Shown here: positions 8,862-17,474 of the stretch, piece after piece | Layout of the letters: each line of letters begins with the position of its first letter | How positions within the stretch are numbered: position 1 is the first letter of the stretch | From: Ketobacter sp. MCCC 1A13808 | GTDB lineage: Bacteria > Pseudomonadota > Gammaproteobacteria > Pseudomonadales > Ketobacteraceae | Assembly (NCBI RefSeq): GCF_009746715.1 | Contig: NZ_VRKW01000013.1 | Span: 1 to 64,000 of the forward strand | DNA: 64,000 bases | Direction: 5' to 3' | Notes under the pieces: model-generated | The model's input: the letters and a program-made list of their open reading frames with translations, nothing else | What the model was told of the DNA's origin: nothing | Database searches by the model: none | Translations under genes and position numbers: made by a program

Positions 8862-9068
8862 ATGTCAACTACTACTGGTACCGTTAAATGGTTCAACGAA
8901 AGCAAAGGTTTTGGTTTCATCGAACAGGATAACGGCCCTGACGTTTTCGCTCACTTCAGTGCCATTCAAGGCTCTGGATTCCGAACGTTAATCGAAGGAC
9001 AGCGAGTTCAGTTCACAGTGACCCAAGGTCAGAAAGGCCCACAAGCTGAGAACATCGTTGCCATCTAA
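8862..9068 (+). CDS. Cold-shock domain protein (CspA family)
   Basis: 68 residues, a single cold-shock domain of standard length. The RNA-binding motifs RNP1 (KGFGFIEQ) and RNP2 (DVFAHFSAI) are intact, and the protein opens with [12 protein letters not shown] as in CspA/CapB. It should bind single-stranded RNA or DNA and melt RNA structure, at low temperature or constitutively. ATAGGAT upstream acts as ribosome site. The gene has its own promoter, a long untranslated leader and its own terminator. Confidence 0.95.
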   Translation: MSTTTGTVKWFNESKGFGFIEQDNGPDVFAHFSAIQGSGFRTLIEGQRVQFTVTQGQKGPQAENIVAI

Positions 9069-9093
9069 CGCTTAGGCATTAGACAGCAACACC

Positions 9094-9125
9094 AAAAAGC
9101 AGGTTCGCCCACGAGCCTGCTTTTT
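9094..9125 (+). terminator. Terminator of cold-shock gene
   Basis: AAAAAGCAGG pairs with CCTGCTTTTT, extended by TCG/CGA inside, with a CCCA loop and a T run. It lies about 25 bases past the csp stop. The flanking A and T runs mean it could also work on the opposite strand for the converging J-domain gene. Confidence 0.85.
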
Positions 9126-9168
9126 AAAAAACTTTGTACCCTTTCCGACGAAGCACGCGCTGATCTTT

Positions 9169-9741
9169 TCAGGATTTGATAAGCGTTTCGTAGGCCTGCC
9201 TGATTTCGATAAACCGGATTTCATCTCCTCCTTTATCCGGATGATAGCGTGCAGCTAGTACCCGATAGCGTTTTTTTATCTGTTGCTCAGTGACATCCTG
9301 GTCCAGCCCCAGTAGTTTTAATGCAGTCTGACGCTGTTCGGAGCCCCCGAACAGCGTCCAGAACGAATCCAAAAGCTTCTCCACACCGCCTTCAGTCTGC
9401 CCGAAATTTTCCCAATCCAGATAATATTCACGCAAAGCAGAGGCTTCATCCAGCCGAGTTTGCCCCAAACCTTGTCCCGGCGAAAGCAATTCAATATGAA
9501 GCACTGAGATCGACAGGAACAACTGCTCTTCTTGCCAAAGGCGGGATTGAAGTTGATACAAACCGTTCATCAACAAAAAGTTTTTTTGAAACAGTTGCAG
9601 TTGAGGTGTTGGCGCCAACTCTGAAAAAGCCGGGTGCTCTGCCAATCGAACTAAAAGCTGATGGGCGCTAACTCCTTCCGCACCGTCGCTTCGCTGCTGG
9701 TGAAGCAGACCAAGAAGCGACGGTAGCAGAGGGTTTCTCAC
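9169..9741 (-). CDS. DNAJ-related protein with C-terminal J domain
   Basis: 190 residues. The N-terminal 130 residues match the DNAJ_related family seen in gammaproteobacteria (opening RNPLLPSLLGLLHQ). The C-terminal 60 residues are a J domain with the HPD motif (AARYHPDKGGDE) preceded by the basic helix IKKRYRVL. It should stimulate an Hsp70; there is no zinc finger and no client-binding domain. The start is a GTG at 9741 that lies almost inside the T run of the lysS terminator and has no visible Shine-Dalgarno site, so expression may depend on read-through or an atypical initiation. Confidence 0.85.
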   Translation of the reverse strand: MRNPLLPSLLGLLHQQRSDGAEGVSAHQLLVRLAEHPAFSELAPTPQLQLFQKNFLLMNGLYQLQSRLWQEEQLFLSISVLHIELLSPGQGLGQTRLDEASALREYYLDWENFGQTEGGVEKLLDSFWTLFGGSEQRQTALKLLGLDQDVTEQQIKKRYRVLAARYHPDKGGDEIRFIEIRQAYETLIKS

Positions 9742-9744
9742 CGT

Positions 9745-9774
9745 AAAAAAACAAAAACCGAAATGATTCGGCTT
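9745..9774 (-). terminator. Terminator of lysS, abutting next gene's start
   Basis: On the minus strand CCGAA-TCAT-TTCGG, extended by weaker pairs, is followed by TTTTTG and seven T. It begins in the lysS stop codon and ends three bases before the GTG of the J-domain gene. Confidence 0.65.
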
Positions 9775-11272
9775 ACCCTTGCGGACGCATATGAGGAAAT
9801 AAAATCACATCGCGGATAGAAGGAGAATCGGTGAACAACATAACCAGGCGATCAATACCAATCCCTTCACCGGCCGTTGGCGGCATACCGTATTCCAGTG
9901 CCGCAATATAATCCGCATCGTAGTGCATTGCCTCATCATCCCCAGCGTCTTTTTCAGCGACCTGGTTCTGAAAACGCTCGGCCTGATCTTCTGGGTCGTT
10001 CAATTCAGAAAAGCCGTTTGCGATTTCACGCCCGCCAACGAAAAACTCAAAGCGGTCGGTGACAAACGGATTGTCGTCATTGCGTCGCGCCAACGGAGAA
10101 ACCTCGGTAGGATATTCAGTAATGAAGGTTGGATTCTTCAACAGATGCTCCACCGTTTTTTCGAAAATTTCGATTTGCAGCTTACCCAAACCGTAGGACG
10201 CTTTCACTGGAATGCTGAGGCGATCACAAACCACCCGTGCACGTTCGATGGTGTCGATATCTTCCAACGATATATCGGCATTGAAATGCAGAATGGATTC
10301 GATCACGGTCATACGCACAAACGGCGCGCCAAAGTCATAGGTTTCGCCCTGATAATCCACCGCGGTTTTCCCAAATACATTCTGTGCGATAGTACGCAGC
10401 ATTTCTTCCGTTAAATCCATCAGGTCCTTGTAATCTGCATAGGCCTGATAGAACTCCACCATGGTGAATTCGGGATTATGCCGGGTGGAAAGGCCTTCAT
10501 TGCGAAAGTTACGGTTAATCTCGAATACGCGCTCAAAACCACCAACCACCAATCGTTTCAAATACAATTCCGGCGCAATACGCAGAAACAGCTCCATATC
10601 CAGCGAGTTATGATAGGTAGAAAACGGGCGTGCAGTGGCGCCGCCGGGAATCACTTGCATCATCGGTGTTTCCACTTCCAGGTAATGTCGCTCACGTAAA
10701 AAATCACGTATTCCATCGACCACCGCACTGCGAACGCGAAACGTATCCCGCACACTGTCATTTACGATCAGATCCACATAACGCTGACGGTAACGCATTT
10801 CCTGATCGGATAAGCCTTTGTGTTTATCCGGCAACGGGCGCAGCGACTTTACCAAATGTTCACACTGCTCAATATGCACATACAAGTCGCCTTTACCGGA
10901 TTTATGCAATACGCCACTGGCTCCGACAATGTCCCCCAGATCCCAGCTCTTGATATCATCCAGCACCGACTGTTCCAGGCCCTTACGGTCTACATACAAC
11001 TGGATGCGATCGGTCACATCCTGAATCACGATAAATGCTCCACGATTCAGCATTACCCTACCCGCGACTTTGACACGGATGCCTGCCTCTTCCAATTCCG
11101 GTTTGGTTTTTTCACCATATTGCTGCTGCAGCTCGGAACAATATTGTTCGCGGCGAAAACTGTTGGGAAACGCATTGCCCTTTTCCCGCTTGCTAGCCAG
11201 CTTTGCACGACGCTCTGCGATCAGTTTATTTTCGTCTTGCTCAGCAGCTTGCTGTTGTTGCTTATCACTCAT
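9773..11272 (-). CDS. lysS: Lysyl-tRNA synthetase, class II
   Basis: 499 residues, the normal length. An OB-fold anticodon-binding domain lies at about 60-150 ([19 protein letters not shown]). The class II catalytic core contains motif 1 around [15 protein letters not shown], motif 2 ([25 protein letters not shown]) and motif 3 ([20 protein letters not shown]). It charges tRNA-Lys in the cytosol. It is directly downstream of prfB (24 bases), the same pair as in many gammaproteobacteria, so it is probably co-transcribed. Confidence 0.97.
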   Translation of the reverse strand: MSDKQQQQAAEQDENKLIAERRAKLASKREKGNAFPNSFRREQYCSELQQQYGEKTKPELEEAGIRVKVAGRVMLNRGAFIVIQDVTDRIQLYVDRKGLEQSVLDDIKSWDLGDIVGASGVLHKSGKGDLYVHIEQCEHLVKSLRPLPDKHKGLSDQEMRYRQRYVDLIVNDSVRDTFRVRSAVVDGIRDFLRERHYLEVETPMMQVIPGGATARPFSTYHNSLDMELFLRIAPELYLKRLVVGGFERVFEINRNFRNEGLSTRHNPEFTMVEFYQAYADYKDLMDLTEEMLRTIAQNVFGKTAVDYQGETYDFGAPFVRMTVIESILHFNADISLEDIDTIERARVVCDRLSIPVKASYGLGKLQIEIFEKTVEHLLKNPTFITEYPTEVSPLARRNDDNPFVTDRFEFFVGGREIANGFSELNDPEDQAERFQNQVAEKDAGDDEAMHYDADYIAALEYGMPPTAGEGIGIDRLVMLFTDSPSIRDVILFPHMRPQG

Positions 11273-11296
11273 GACTTCGCCTTTCGGGTAACGGGT

Positions 11297-12392
11297 TTAC
11301 AAGCCAGATTTGAGGCTGGCTTCGATAAAAGGATCCAGATCACCGTCTAATACGGCGTTCGGATTGGAGCTTTCCACTCCGGTACGCAAATCTTTGATGC
11401 GCGATTGGTCCAGCACATAGGAACGAATTTGACTGCCCCAGCCAATATCAGACTTAGCATCTTCCATGGCTTGCTTTTCTACGTTTTGCTTCTGGATTTC
11501 CAGCTCATACAGCTTGGCCCGTAACTGTTTCATGGCCTGATCTTTGTTTTTGTGTTGCGAGCGATCGTTTTGGCATTGCGTCACGGTATTGGTCGGTACA
11601 TGGGTTATCCGTACCGCAGACTCTGTCCGGTTAACGTGCTGACCGCCCGCACCACTGGCGCGATACACGTCGATACGTAAATCTGCCGGGTTGATTTCGA
11701 TATCGATATTGTCATCGACTTCAGGCGATACGAAAACCGAAGCAAACGAAGTGTGACGGCGATTACCGGAATCGAACGGCGATTTTCGAACCAGCCGGTG
11801 AACGCCGGTTTCGGTTTTCAACCAGCCATAGGCGTATTCACCCTGAAACTGAATCGTCGCGCTCTTTATACCTGCCACATCGCCATCCGATACTTCAATC
11901 AGATCGGTTTTGAAACCAGAGCGCTCACCCCAACGCAGGTACATCCGCAGCAACATATCTGCCCAGTCCTGCGCCTCGGTGCCGCCCGAACCAGCCTGAA
12001 TATCCAGGTAACAATTATTAGCGTCCATCTGGCCGGAGAACATGCGCAGAAACTCGAGCTTAGCCACATCGGCTTGAACTGCATCTAGCTCCGCCTCAAC
12101 TTCCTCTACTGCAGCTTCGTCATTCTCTTCCACAGCCATCTCCAGCAATTCCCCCAGATCAGAGACGCTGCTTTTGATTTTGGTCAGGGTGTTAACGGTC
12201 ATTTCCAGCGAGGCCCGCTCCCGGCCCAACTCCTGCGCGCGGTCCGGATTATTCCAGATTGCCGGATCTTCCAGCTCGCGGTTTACTTCGTCCAGGCGTT
12301 CAAATTTGGTATCAAAGTCAAAGATACCCCCTCAACGCGTCTCCGCGTGTCTGAAGATCTTTGATTTTATTAAGAATCGGATTAATTTCCAT
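11297..12392 (-). CDS. prfB: Peptide chain release factor 2, programmed +1 frameshift
   Basis: Translation starts at ATG 12392 and reads 24 codons ([20 protein letters not shown]) to an in-frame TGA at 12318-12320. A +1 shift at CTT-TGA then continues in the frame that ends at 11297, giving 364 residues. RF2 recognises UAA and UGA and hydrolyses peptidyl-tRNA. Visible hallmarks are the SPF codon-recognition motif ([14 protein letters not shown]) and GGQ ([17 protein letters not shown]). The residue matching E. coli position 246 is alanine, the common form, not the K-12 threonine. The frameshift gives autoregulation: when RF2 is scarce, TGA is read slowly and shifting increases. lysS follows. 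Confidence 0.97.
12317..12332 (-). promoter_or_regulatory. prfB: RF2 programmed frameshift site
   Basis: Minus strand AGGGGGTATCTTTGAC: an internal Shine-Dalgarno-like AGGGGG three bases before the slippery CTT, then TGA C. It is identical to the classical E. coli prfB recoding element. Confidence 0.97.
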
Positions 12393-12536
12393 GAATACTG
12401 TGTACCCGCTTTTGGTGTGTCGGTTATTGATTATTCCGCGAAACGAGACCGGCGCCCACAGCCACTACGCCAAAGAGTACCGAACCCGGAAAGCCGCGTA
12501 TTTTACCGATCTAGGCTCCCGGTATCCAGTACGTTC

Positions 12537-13541
12537 TTATTCACTGACCGCAGGCGGGGTTAGAGCGCTTTTACTAAATCGTCCGCGATATTCCCTTGGC
12601 GACAAGCCGACCTTACGTTTGAACATTTTGGAAAATGAGCTGACATCTTCATAACCGACTTTCTGGGTTATTTCGGCGATGGTCTGGGCGCTGGCTTCGA
12701 GGAACTTTTTCGCTACCTCGATGCGCACCGACTGCAGGTAGGTCAACGGGGACTCCCCGGTTGCTGCTTTGAAACGCCGGATCAGGGTACGCGGGCTCAT
12801 CGCATATTGATTGGCCAACCACGCCAGAGAGAAGTCGTCTGAATAGTGCTGATCCACCCATTCCTGCACCGCTCGTACCGTTTCATCGGTGTGGTACTTG
12901 TTCTGGTGGGCAGTGAAATAAGTCAGCTGGGAATGGCGCCCGGTATCCAGCACCATCGCTTTCGCCGATTCCACCGAGGTTTCATGATCGATGTAGAGCT
13001 CAATTAGATACAAGCCGATATCAAACCAGGCCGAGCCACCGCCGGAACAGAAAACCCGACCGTCGGTGGTAATTAACTGCTCCGGCACCAGTTGCACTTT
13101 GGGGTAGCGTTGCCGGAACCGATCTGCATGAGCCCAGTGAGTGGTGGCCTTACGGCCATCCAGAATACCGGCTTCGGCCAAAAAGAAGGCGCCGGTGCAA
13201 TTACTTATGATCTGGGTACCGCGCTCGTAGTAATCTCGCACCAGCTCAATCAGGTCCGGATTATTGGCCAGTGCCTTTTCAATTTCCCCCCCGATCGAAG
13301 GTACCAGCAGCAAATCGACTTCTCCGATCTGCTGAAAACCAAGGTGGGCATTTACTGTTATATTGTTCAGACAGCGGATCGGCGCACCATCGCGGGTTGC
13401 CAATTGCACATCGAATTTCGGCGCCAAGCGTTTGCCCTGAAAGAAATTCCAGGCCGTACCGGCAGTTGATAAAAGATCAATGACACCGGTGATCGCGGTG
13501 GCAAAGGCGTAATCAAACCCAAGAATTCGTACTTTGATCAT
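12537..13541 (-). CDS. GlxA-type AraC-family regulator (DJ-1/PfpI + HTH)
   Basis: 334 residues. The N-terminal 190 residues form a DJ-1/PfpI-like domain (LLVPSIGGEIEKAL, QIISNCTGAFFLAEAGILDGRKATTHWA, with the nucleophile-elbow cysteine in SNCTGAF). The C-terminal 100 residues are an AraC HTH pair (DFSLAWLANQYAMSPRTLIRRF and TIAEITQKVGYEDVSSFSKMFKRKVGLSPREYR). It probably activates transcription in response to a small metabolite. It is divergent from the acyl-CoA dehydrogenase-crotonase unit (116 bases between the starts), which is the likely target. Confidence 0.88.
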   Translation of the reverse strand: MIKVRILGFDYAFATAITGVIDLLSTAGTAWNFFQGKRLAPKFDVQLATRDGAPIRCLNNITVNAHLGFQQIGEVDLLLVPSIGGEIEKALANNPDLIELVRDYYERGTQIISNCTGAFFLAEAGILDGRKATTHWAHADRFRQRYPKVQLVPEQLITTDGRVFCSGGGSAWFDIGLYLIELYIDHETSVESAKAMVLDTGRHSQLTYFTAHQNKYHTDETVRAVQEWVDQHYSDDFSLAWLANQYAMSPRTLIRRFKAATGESPLTYLQSVRIEVAKKFLEASAQTIAEITQKVGYEDVSSFSKMFKRKVGLSPREYRGRFSKSALTPPAVSE

Positions 13542-13657
13542 AGCTGTCTAGAATAGCCCTGTATTAGTCATAAATGACAATTACACAGTTACACGTTCAA
13601 TGCAAACATGATTGGCTTTCGATAACTCGTTTTAGTCCGTCATGCAGGAGGGATTCC

Positions 13658-15448
13658 ATGTCATTGTTATCACGCCAGGATCTGGATTTTTGGCTCTATA
13701 ACATGCTCAAAACCGAGCAACTTTTAAATCACCCGCGCTTTCAGGATCACTCCCTGGACACGTTCCGCCAAACCATTGATACCGCAGAACAAATAGCCGA
13801 GAAATATTTTCTGCCCCATAACCATCTGGCGGATGAGAAGGAGCCCTGGTTCGACGGCGAAAAGGTTCACACCCTACCGGAAGTAAAAGACGCATTCCGC
13901 CACTTTGTGGATTCCGGATTGCTTAATGCGCGCCTGAGCTTTGATGATGGCGGTATGCAACTACCCAGCAGCGTTGTAGCAGCCTGCACCGGGTTTATTA
14001 CCTGTGCCAACCCGTCCTCCTCTGCCTACCCGTTTCTCACCATGGCGGCTGCCAATCTGATTCAGCACTTTGCCAGCGAAGAACTCAAAGATTTATATCT
14101 ACCGTTGATGCGGAGCGGCGTTGCCGCAGGCACGATGGCATTGACCGAAGCCGACACCGGTTCATCATTGGCTGATATCAAAACCAAAGCGCTGCGCACC
14201 GGTCAGGATCACTACCTGATAAAGGGCAGCAAAATGTTTATATCAGGTGGCGACCAGGATATTACTGACAATATTGTGCATCTGGTTTTGGCGAAGATTA
14301 AAGATGCGCCCGCCGGCGTAAAAGGTATTTCGTTATTCCTTGTTCCCAAATGGCTAGTGGACGGCAACGGTCAGCCCACCTCGCGCAATGACGTTAAGCT
14401 CGCAGGCTTACTGCACAAAATGGGTTATCGCGGCACCACGTCCACCGTTTTGAATTTCGGTGAAAATGACGATTGCATTGGCTACTTGATTGGGGAACCG
14501 CATCAGGGACTGAAATACATGTTTATGATGATGAACGAAGCTCGCATCGGCGTGGGGCTCGGTGCCGCAGTACTTGGCTACCGGGGTTACGCTGAATCCC
14601 TGAACTACGCCAAAGAGCGTCCCCAGGGTCGCCATCCGAGCAACAAAGACCCGGAATCCAAACCCCTTGCCATCATTGAGCACGCTGACGTCAAACGTAT
14701 GCTGCTGGCTCAAAAAGCGTATGCGGAAGGCGCCATTGCATTATGCCTTTATGGCAATCGGCTGGTGGATGAAATCACGGTGACAGAAGACGCTGCCGAG
14801 CGCAAAGCACTGCACGAATTACTCGACCTGATTACACCCATTATTAAATCCTGGCCATCGGAATTCGGCCCCAAAGCCAACTCATTGGCGATTCAGATAT
14901 TAGGTGGCGCCGGCTATATCCGCGAATACCCTGTGGAACAAATTTACCGTGACAATCGTCTCAATCCGATTCATGAAGGCACGCACGGTATTCAGGCGAT
15001 GGACTTGTTAGGGCGTAAAGTCTGGCAATCGAAAAGCCAGGGCTTGGCGCGTTTAGTACAGGAGATTCAAAATACCCTAAACACAGCCAAGGAATTCCCT
15101 GAACTTAGCGAATACGCTGAACAGCTGCAGCAAGCACAACAATTAATGCAAGACACCACCCAAAAACTGGGTAGCCTGATTCACAGTGAAGGGCCGGATG
15201 TCGGATTATCCAATGCCGCTTTGTACCTGAGCCTGAGCGGTCATGTCGTTGTCGCATGGCAGTGGTTATGGCAAGCTACCGAAGCGGTCAAAGGCTTACG
15301 CAAGGAGCCGGACTCTGCCTTTTTCAAAGGTAAACTACAGGCCTGTCGATATTTCTATCGCTGGGAATTACCCAAAATACAGCATTGGAGCCAGCTTCTG
15401 CAAAACGCAGATGATACCTGTCGATCCATGCAAGTGGATTTTTTCTAG
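13658..15448 (+). CDS. Acyl-CoA dehydrogenase, long FadE5/DmdC-like type
   Basis: 596 residues from ATG 13658, chosen because GGAGGG precedes it and an upstream in-frame ATG (13574) would add an unconserved extension. The core contains the FAD/substrate segment TMALTEADTGSSLADIKTKA, YLIKGSKMFISGGDQDITDN, an ARIGVGLGAAVLGYRGY helix and the C-terminal QILGGAGYIREYPVEQIYRDNRLNPIHEGTHGIQAMDL region where EGTHGIQ replaces EGTNGIQ. It has the extra C-terminal helices of the roughly 600-residue class. It oxidises an acyl-CoA to the 2-enoyl-CoA, passing electrons to ETF; chain length is unknown. The crotonase downstream (62 bases) would hydrate the product. Likely control is by the divergent AraC regulator. 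Confidence 0.9.
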   Translation: MSLLSRQDLDFWLYNMLKTEQLLNHPRFQDHSLDTFRQTIDTAEQIAEKYFLPHNHLADEKEPWFDGEKVHTLPEVKDAFRHFVDSGLLNARLSFDDGGMQLPSSVVAACTGFITCANPSSSAYPFLTMAAANLIQHFASEELKDLYLPLMRSGVAAGTMALTEADTGSSLADIKTKALRTGQDHYLIKGSKMFISGGDQDITDNIVHLVLAKIKDAPAGVKGISLFLVPKWLVDGNGQPTSRNDVKLAGLLHKMGYRGTTSTVLNFGENDDCIGYLIGEPHQGLKYMFMMMNEARIGVGLGAAVLGYRGYAESLNYAKERPQGRHPSNKDPESKPLAIIEHADVKRMLLAQKAYAEGAIALCLYGNRLVDEITVTEDAAERKALHELLDLITPIIKSWPSEFGPKANSLAIQILGGAGYIREYPVEQIYRDNRLNPIHEGTHGIQAMDLLGRKVWQSKSQGLARLVQEIQNTLNTAKEFPELSEYAEQLQQAQQLMQDTTQKLGSLIHSEGPDVGLSNAALYLSLSGHVVVAWQWLWQATEAVKGLRKEPDSAFFKGKLQACRYFYRWELPKIQHWSQLLQNADDTCRSMQVDFF

Positions 15449-15510
15449 GGCTAACGAATCCGTAGTTGGTTAACAGTAACCGGCAAATAAAATTGAGCAT
15501 TGAGGGCATC

Positions 15511-16296
15511 ATGTCACATATCGAAACCACCAAAGAAGGCCACATACTATTAATCCATATCAACCGCGCTGACAAATACAACGCGCTTTCACCTGACATG
15601 TTTCACGACATGGGCAAAGCATTAGCACAATTGAACAGTGACCCCGAATTACGCGTCGCCGTATTATATGCAGCGGGCAAACACTTCACCGCAGGGGTAG
15701 AACTCGATAAATGGGCGCCCCACTTCGCGAGCGGGAATGCTTTTCCGGTGGCTGATGGTGAAATCGATCCCATGGGCTTGACCGGAGAGCGCCATCACAA
15801 ACCCGTTGTGATTGCAGTTCAGGGCTACTGCTTTACCTGGGGTGTTGAAATATTACTGAATACAGAAATACGGGTTGCCGCTACGGACACCCAGTTTCAG
15901 ATGCTGGAAGTTCAGCGCGGCCTCTATCCTTGCGGCGGAGCGACTATGCGCCTGCCACGAGAAGTCGGCTGGGCGAATTCGCAAAAAGTATTACTGACCG
16001 GAAACCGCTGGAGCGCAGAGGAGGCGTATCGCTGGGGCATGGTTCAGGAGCTGGTTGAACCGGGTGAACAATTTAACAAAGCGATGGAAATCGCCACACA
16101 AATTGCGAGGGCTGCGCCGCTCGGTGTACAAGGCAGCCTGAAAGCCAGCCGCTTCAGCGAAGCTCATTATCATGATCAGGATGCGACGGTGAAACAATTT
16201 ATGACGGACCTAAGCCCGGTTATGAACAGTGAAGACTCCAAGGAAGGTATAAACTCCTTCCTTGAGCGCAGGGACGCTGTCTTTACCGGCAAGTAG
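15511..16296 (+). CDS. Crotonase-family enoyl-CoA hydratase/isomerase
   Basis: 261 residues from ATG 15511 (TGAGGGC precedes; an upstream start at 15466 is less likely). The crotonase fold is clear: HINRADKYNALSPDMF, the oxyanion-hole segment AAGKHFTAGVELDKWAP, and PVVIAVQGYCFTWGVEILLNTEIRVA. At the second oxyanion/catalytic region the family's usual glutamates are not obvious (EVQRGLYPCGGATMRLPREVGW), so hydratase activity is not assured; isomerase or another CoA chemistry is possible. It is co-transcribed with the acyl-CoA dehydrogenase upstream and closed by a terminator. Confidence 0.87.
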   Translation: MSHIETTKEGHILLIHINRADKYNALSPDMFHDMGKALAQLNSDPELRVAVLYAAGKHFTAGVELDKWAPHFASGNAFPVADGEIDPMGLTGERHHKPVVIAVQGYCFTWGVEILLNTEIRVAATDTQFQMLEVQRGLYPCGGATMRLPREVGWANSQKVLLTGNRWSAEEAYRWGMVQELVEPGEQFNKAMEIATQIARAAPLGVQGSLKASRFSEAHYHDQDATVKQFMTDLSPVMNSEDSKEGINSFLERRDAVFTGK

Positions 16297-16314
16297 AGTC
16301 AACTTATCGTGCAA

Positions 16315-16347
16315 AACAACAAAGCCCCGCGAACGGGGCTTTGTTGT
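16315..16347. terminator. Bidirectional terminator between convergent genes
   Basis: AACAACAAAGCCCCG (16315-16329), loop CGAA, then the complementary arm to 16347. A long perfect stem sits between the crotonase stop and the converging PilJ-like gene. Confidence 0.8.
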
Positions 16348-16376
16348 CTCTGGAACCCATTGTGGAACGAGGCCCA

Positions 16377-17222
16377 CTATTCCGTATAGTTAGACGCCAG
16401 ACCGCTGTTTGCCAAACCTTGAGCATCGTTCAGCGCCAGCTGGCTTTTTAGATGATAGGCATCACCCAGAGTATTAGTTTGGTGATACATACTTTCCATA
16501 GTCACAGTCATAACCAACGGCACGAGCTGACCATTATCAAACTGCTCCAAGCCAAACTTTGCGTAATCCCAATTACTGGCCAATTGCTTCAGCATTTCCG
16601 GCTCTGCGTCGGCTTGCGCCAGGATATGGTCCATGCCCTGCTCATAGGCCGACACGCTATGCTGCAATTCATCCAATACCCAAGCGTCGTTCATTCCGTA
16701 ATAGTGAGCCACATAAAACAAGCCGATGCGCTCTGAAAGCATGCTCTGGTGCATGGCCAAACCCATGTTGTCACCCACGCCTCGGGGTAACCGCGCCTGC
16801 CACTGACGCATCAGGCGATCATTTTCGTACATCAGGTCATTACTAAGATCCAGCATCTTTGCCACCGATTCTTCGCCCGGGATCGACTCGGCAGTGGCAC
16901 GGAAGCTCTGCCATAGGCCTTGGAGCTTGACCATTCTCTGGTTCATCTGCGAATTCGGCGTATTCATTTCAAGCTCAGTCATCGCCTGGTTGTATTCCTC
17001 AATGGTCGCCGCCAAGCGGGCTGAAGCCCCTACAAAGTCGATGTTAGCCGCCATTTGCAAGTGATTCTTGGCGATACGCAGCGTCAGTGTGCGTTGCCAC
17101 GCGGATGTCTGTACTGCGTCCAAATCGCTTAAAGTGCGCGCGGACGCGATGGAACCGGTGAGGGCTGAACTCACTGCAAGGAGAACCACGAGGATGGCGT
17201 TAACTCTGAATTTCTGAGGCAT
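16377..17222 (-). CDS. Exported protein with PilJ-type (MCP N-terminal) sensor repeats
   Basis: 281 residues. A cleavable signal peptide ends near SIASARTL. The mature part is all-helical and has two segments resembling the PilJ/NarX-type input domain: SAWQRTLTLRIAKNHLQMA near the N-terminus and HQSMLSERIGLFYVAHYYG near residue 160, each like the family motif in which RQRMLSQR is followed by a helix. There is no membrane anchor at the C-terminus and no signalling domain, so it is a free periplasmic sensor or binding protein rather than a transducer. Its partner is not evident from the neighbours. Confidence 0.65.
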   Translation of the reverse strand: MPQKFRVNAILVVLLAVSSALTGSIASARTLSDLDAVQTSAWQRTLTLRIAKNHLQMAANIDFVGASARLAATIEEYNQAMTELEMNTPNSQMNQRMVKLQGLWQSFRATAESIPGEESVAKMLDLSNDLMYENDRLMRQWQARLPRGVGDNMGLAMHQSMLSERIGLFYVAHYYGMNDAWVLDELQHSVSAYEQGMDHILAQADAEPEMLKQLASNWDYAKFGLEQFDNGQLVPLVMTVTMESMYHQTNTLGDAYHLKSQLALNDAQGLANSGLASNYTE

Positions 17223-17474
17223 GACTGCTTTTCCTTTTCCTTATGTCCGCGGCAGCGGCACTTATCGCATTACATTCCAATACCATTCAGTTACAAACTG
17301 TAACCTTCAATTCAGTGTATGTGGCGCAGGTGATTTCACCAGGTGAGAAATTTGATAGTGTGAAAAGGATCCCAACTATTCCGGGGTTCCGGTAATTTTC
17401 CACACAATGTCGCTTCGGCAGGCCCAGGCACTGTCAAACCTGATTAGGTTGGCCCAAAAGAAAGGAAATCCCGT

